A DNA stretch of 37,122 nucleotides from DASUME01 sp041179425 (GTDB lineage: Bacteria > Myxococcota_A > Polyangia > Polyangiales > DASUME01): assembly GCA_041179425.1 (NCBI GenBank), contig JBEGTL010000014.1:1-37122 (forward strand), in the 5' to 3' direction. This document shows, piece by piece, positions 36,668 to 37,122 of this stretch (positions are counted from its first letter, which is position 1; every line of letters starts with the position of its first letter). A model generated the notes under the pieces. It saw nothing but the letters and a program-made list of their open reading frames with translations, ran no database searches and had not been told where the DNA came from. Both the position numbers and the translations under genes were made by a program.

Positions 36668-37122
36668 TTAGCGCTTTTTGCGGTCGTCCTTGGACCTGCG
36701 ATCGCGTCGGCGTTCTTGTTTGCGCTCCTGCTTGCGCTCTTCTTTTTTGCCCGTGGGCGTGTGTTTGCCCCAGCTGGCGTGCGCCTTTTTTTCGCGGTCT
36801 TTTTGTTTGCGTGAGAGCTGCTTGTGCCCGCCCTCGTCACGCTTCTGCGATTCGTGCAGCGTGCTGGCCTGCGGGAAGACGATCGGCGTGGCCTGCACCG
36901 AGCGCTCGGCCACGTTGACGCTGTCGAGTCTGACTGTCAGACGATCGCCGAGGCCAAAGCTCGCGCCCGAGCGTCGACCCACCAGGCGTAGGCCGTGGGC
37001 GTCGATCTCGTAGAAGTCGCCGGTGCCGAGCGAGGTGACGTGGCACAGCGCCTCCACGAAGGGCTCGTCGAACTGACAATAGATGCCGTGGGGAGCGACG
37101 CCGCTGACGGTGGCCTCGAACT
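36668..37122 (-). CDS. rnr: RNase R-like exoribonuclease, C-terminal end (5' part outside window)
   Basis: The frame is open to the right edge of the window. It encodes an S1 RNA-binding domain of the kind that ends RNB-family exonucleases: FEATVSGVAPHGIYCQFDEPFVE, then LCHVTSLGTGDFYEID, LRLVGRRSGASFGLGD and VRLDSVNVAERSVQ. About 60 Lys/Arg/Glu-rich residues follow (KKEERKQERKQERRRDRRS within it), the basic tail typical of RNase R, which helps unwind structured RNA. The catalytic RNB domain is not in the window, so a different S1-ended protein is possible. Confidence 0.78.
   Translation of the reverse strand, partial: FEATVSGVAPHGIYCQFDEPFVEALCHVTSLGTGDFYEIDAHGLRLVGRRSGASFGLGDRLTVRLDSVNVAERSVQATPIVFPQASTLHESQKRDEGGHKQLSRKQKDREKKAHASWGKHTPTGKKEERKQERKQERRRDRRSKDDRKKR

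Overview
The window is about 37 kb of high-GC bacterial DNA with densely packed genes on both strands. The organism is probably a Gram-negative delta-proteobacterial lineage such as Myxococcota. The reasons are FadL-type and BBP2-type outer-membrane barrels, a very large predicted lipoprotein, a WD40 fusion enzyme, and NHLP/TOMM-type RiPP genes. This is inference from gene content, since no rRNA gene is present.

Left part (1-8.4 kb). The 3' two thirds of rpoC run to about 2956-3063, with a frameshift in its extreme C-terminal motif. Next comes a decaying RiPP locus. It holds two tandem NHLP-type export ABC transporter genes on the minus strand: one is frameshifted, and the other has lost its catalytic Cys, most of its ATPase and a sense codon. 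Head-to-head with them is the C-terminal half of a YcaO cyclodehydratase. A small intact cupin gene and an IS66 transposase remnant follow. No intact precursor peptide was found, so this looks like a dead post-translational-modification and export cluster.

Middle part (8.4-19.1 kb). A 1174-aa predicted lipoprotein is translationally coupled to a FadL-family outer-membrane transporter. Then come an HD-type hydrolase and a 2-oxoglutarate/Fe(II) oxygenase fused to a seven-bladed WD40 propeller. The fusion gene is divergent from a TetR regulator, with two matching palindromes between them. After these are a nucleotidyltransferase with an upstream partner, a VOC fragment, a DUF2267-like small protein and an exported barrel-like protein.

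Operon (19.1-30.5 kb, minus strand). Eight genes with short gaps or ATGA overlaps encode a lipoprotein solute-binding protein, ABC permease, ABC ATPase, two UAAP-family subunits, a 1202-aa biotin-dependent urea/guanidine carboxylase, an outer-membrane porin and allophanate hydrolase. The two UAAP genes mean this is best read as a guanidine assimilation operon: import across both membranes, carboxylation to carboxyguanidine, deimination to allophanate, and hydrolysis to ammonia and CO2. Its promoter region carries a perfect 8-5-8 inverted repeat, and no recognisable ykkC/guanidine-I riboswitch was seen. A pentapeptide-repeat gene and a TetR gene lie upstream.

Right part (32.2-37.1 kb). This holds hisS, a pyridoxamine-phosphate-oxidase-fold protein, about 560 bp of non-coding DNA with nested palindromes, an AraC-family regulator, a YdfG-type short-chain dehydrogenase, and the C-terminal end of an RNase R-like gene that runs off the window.
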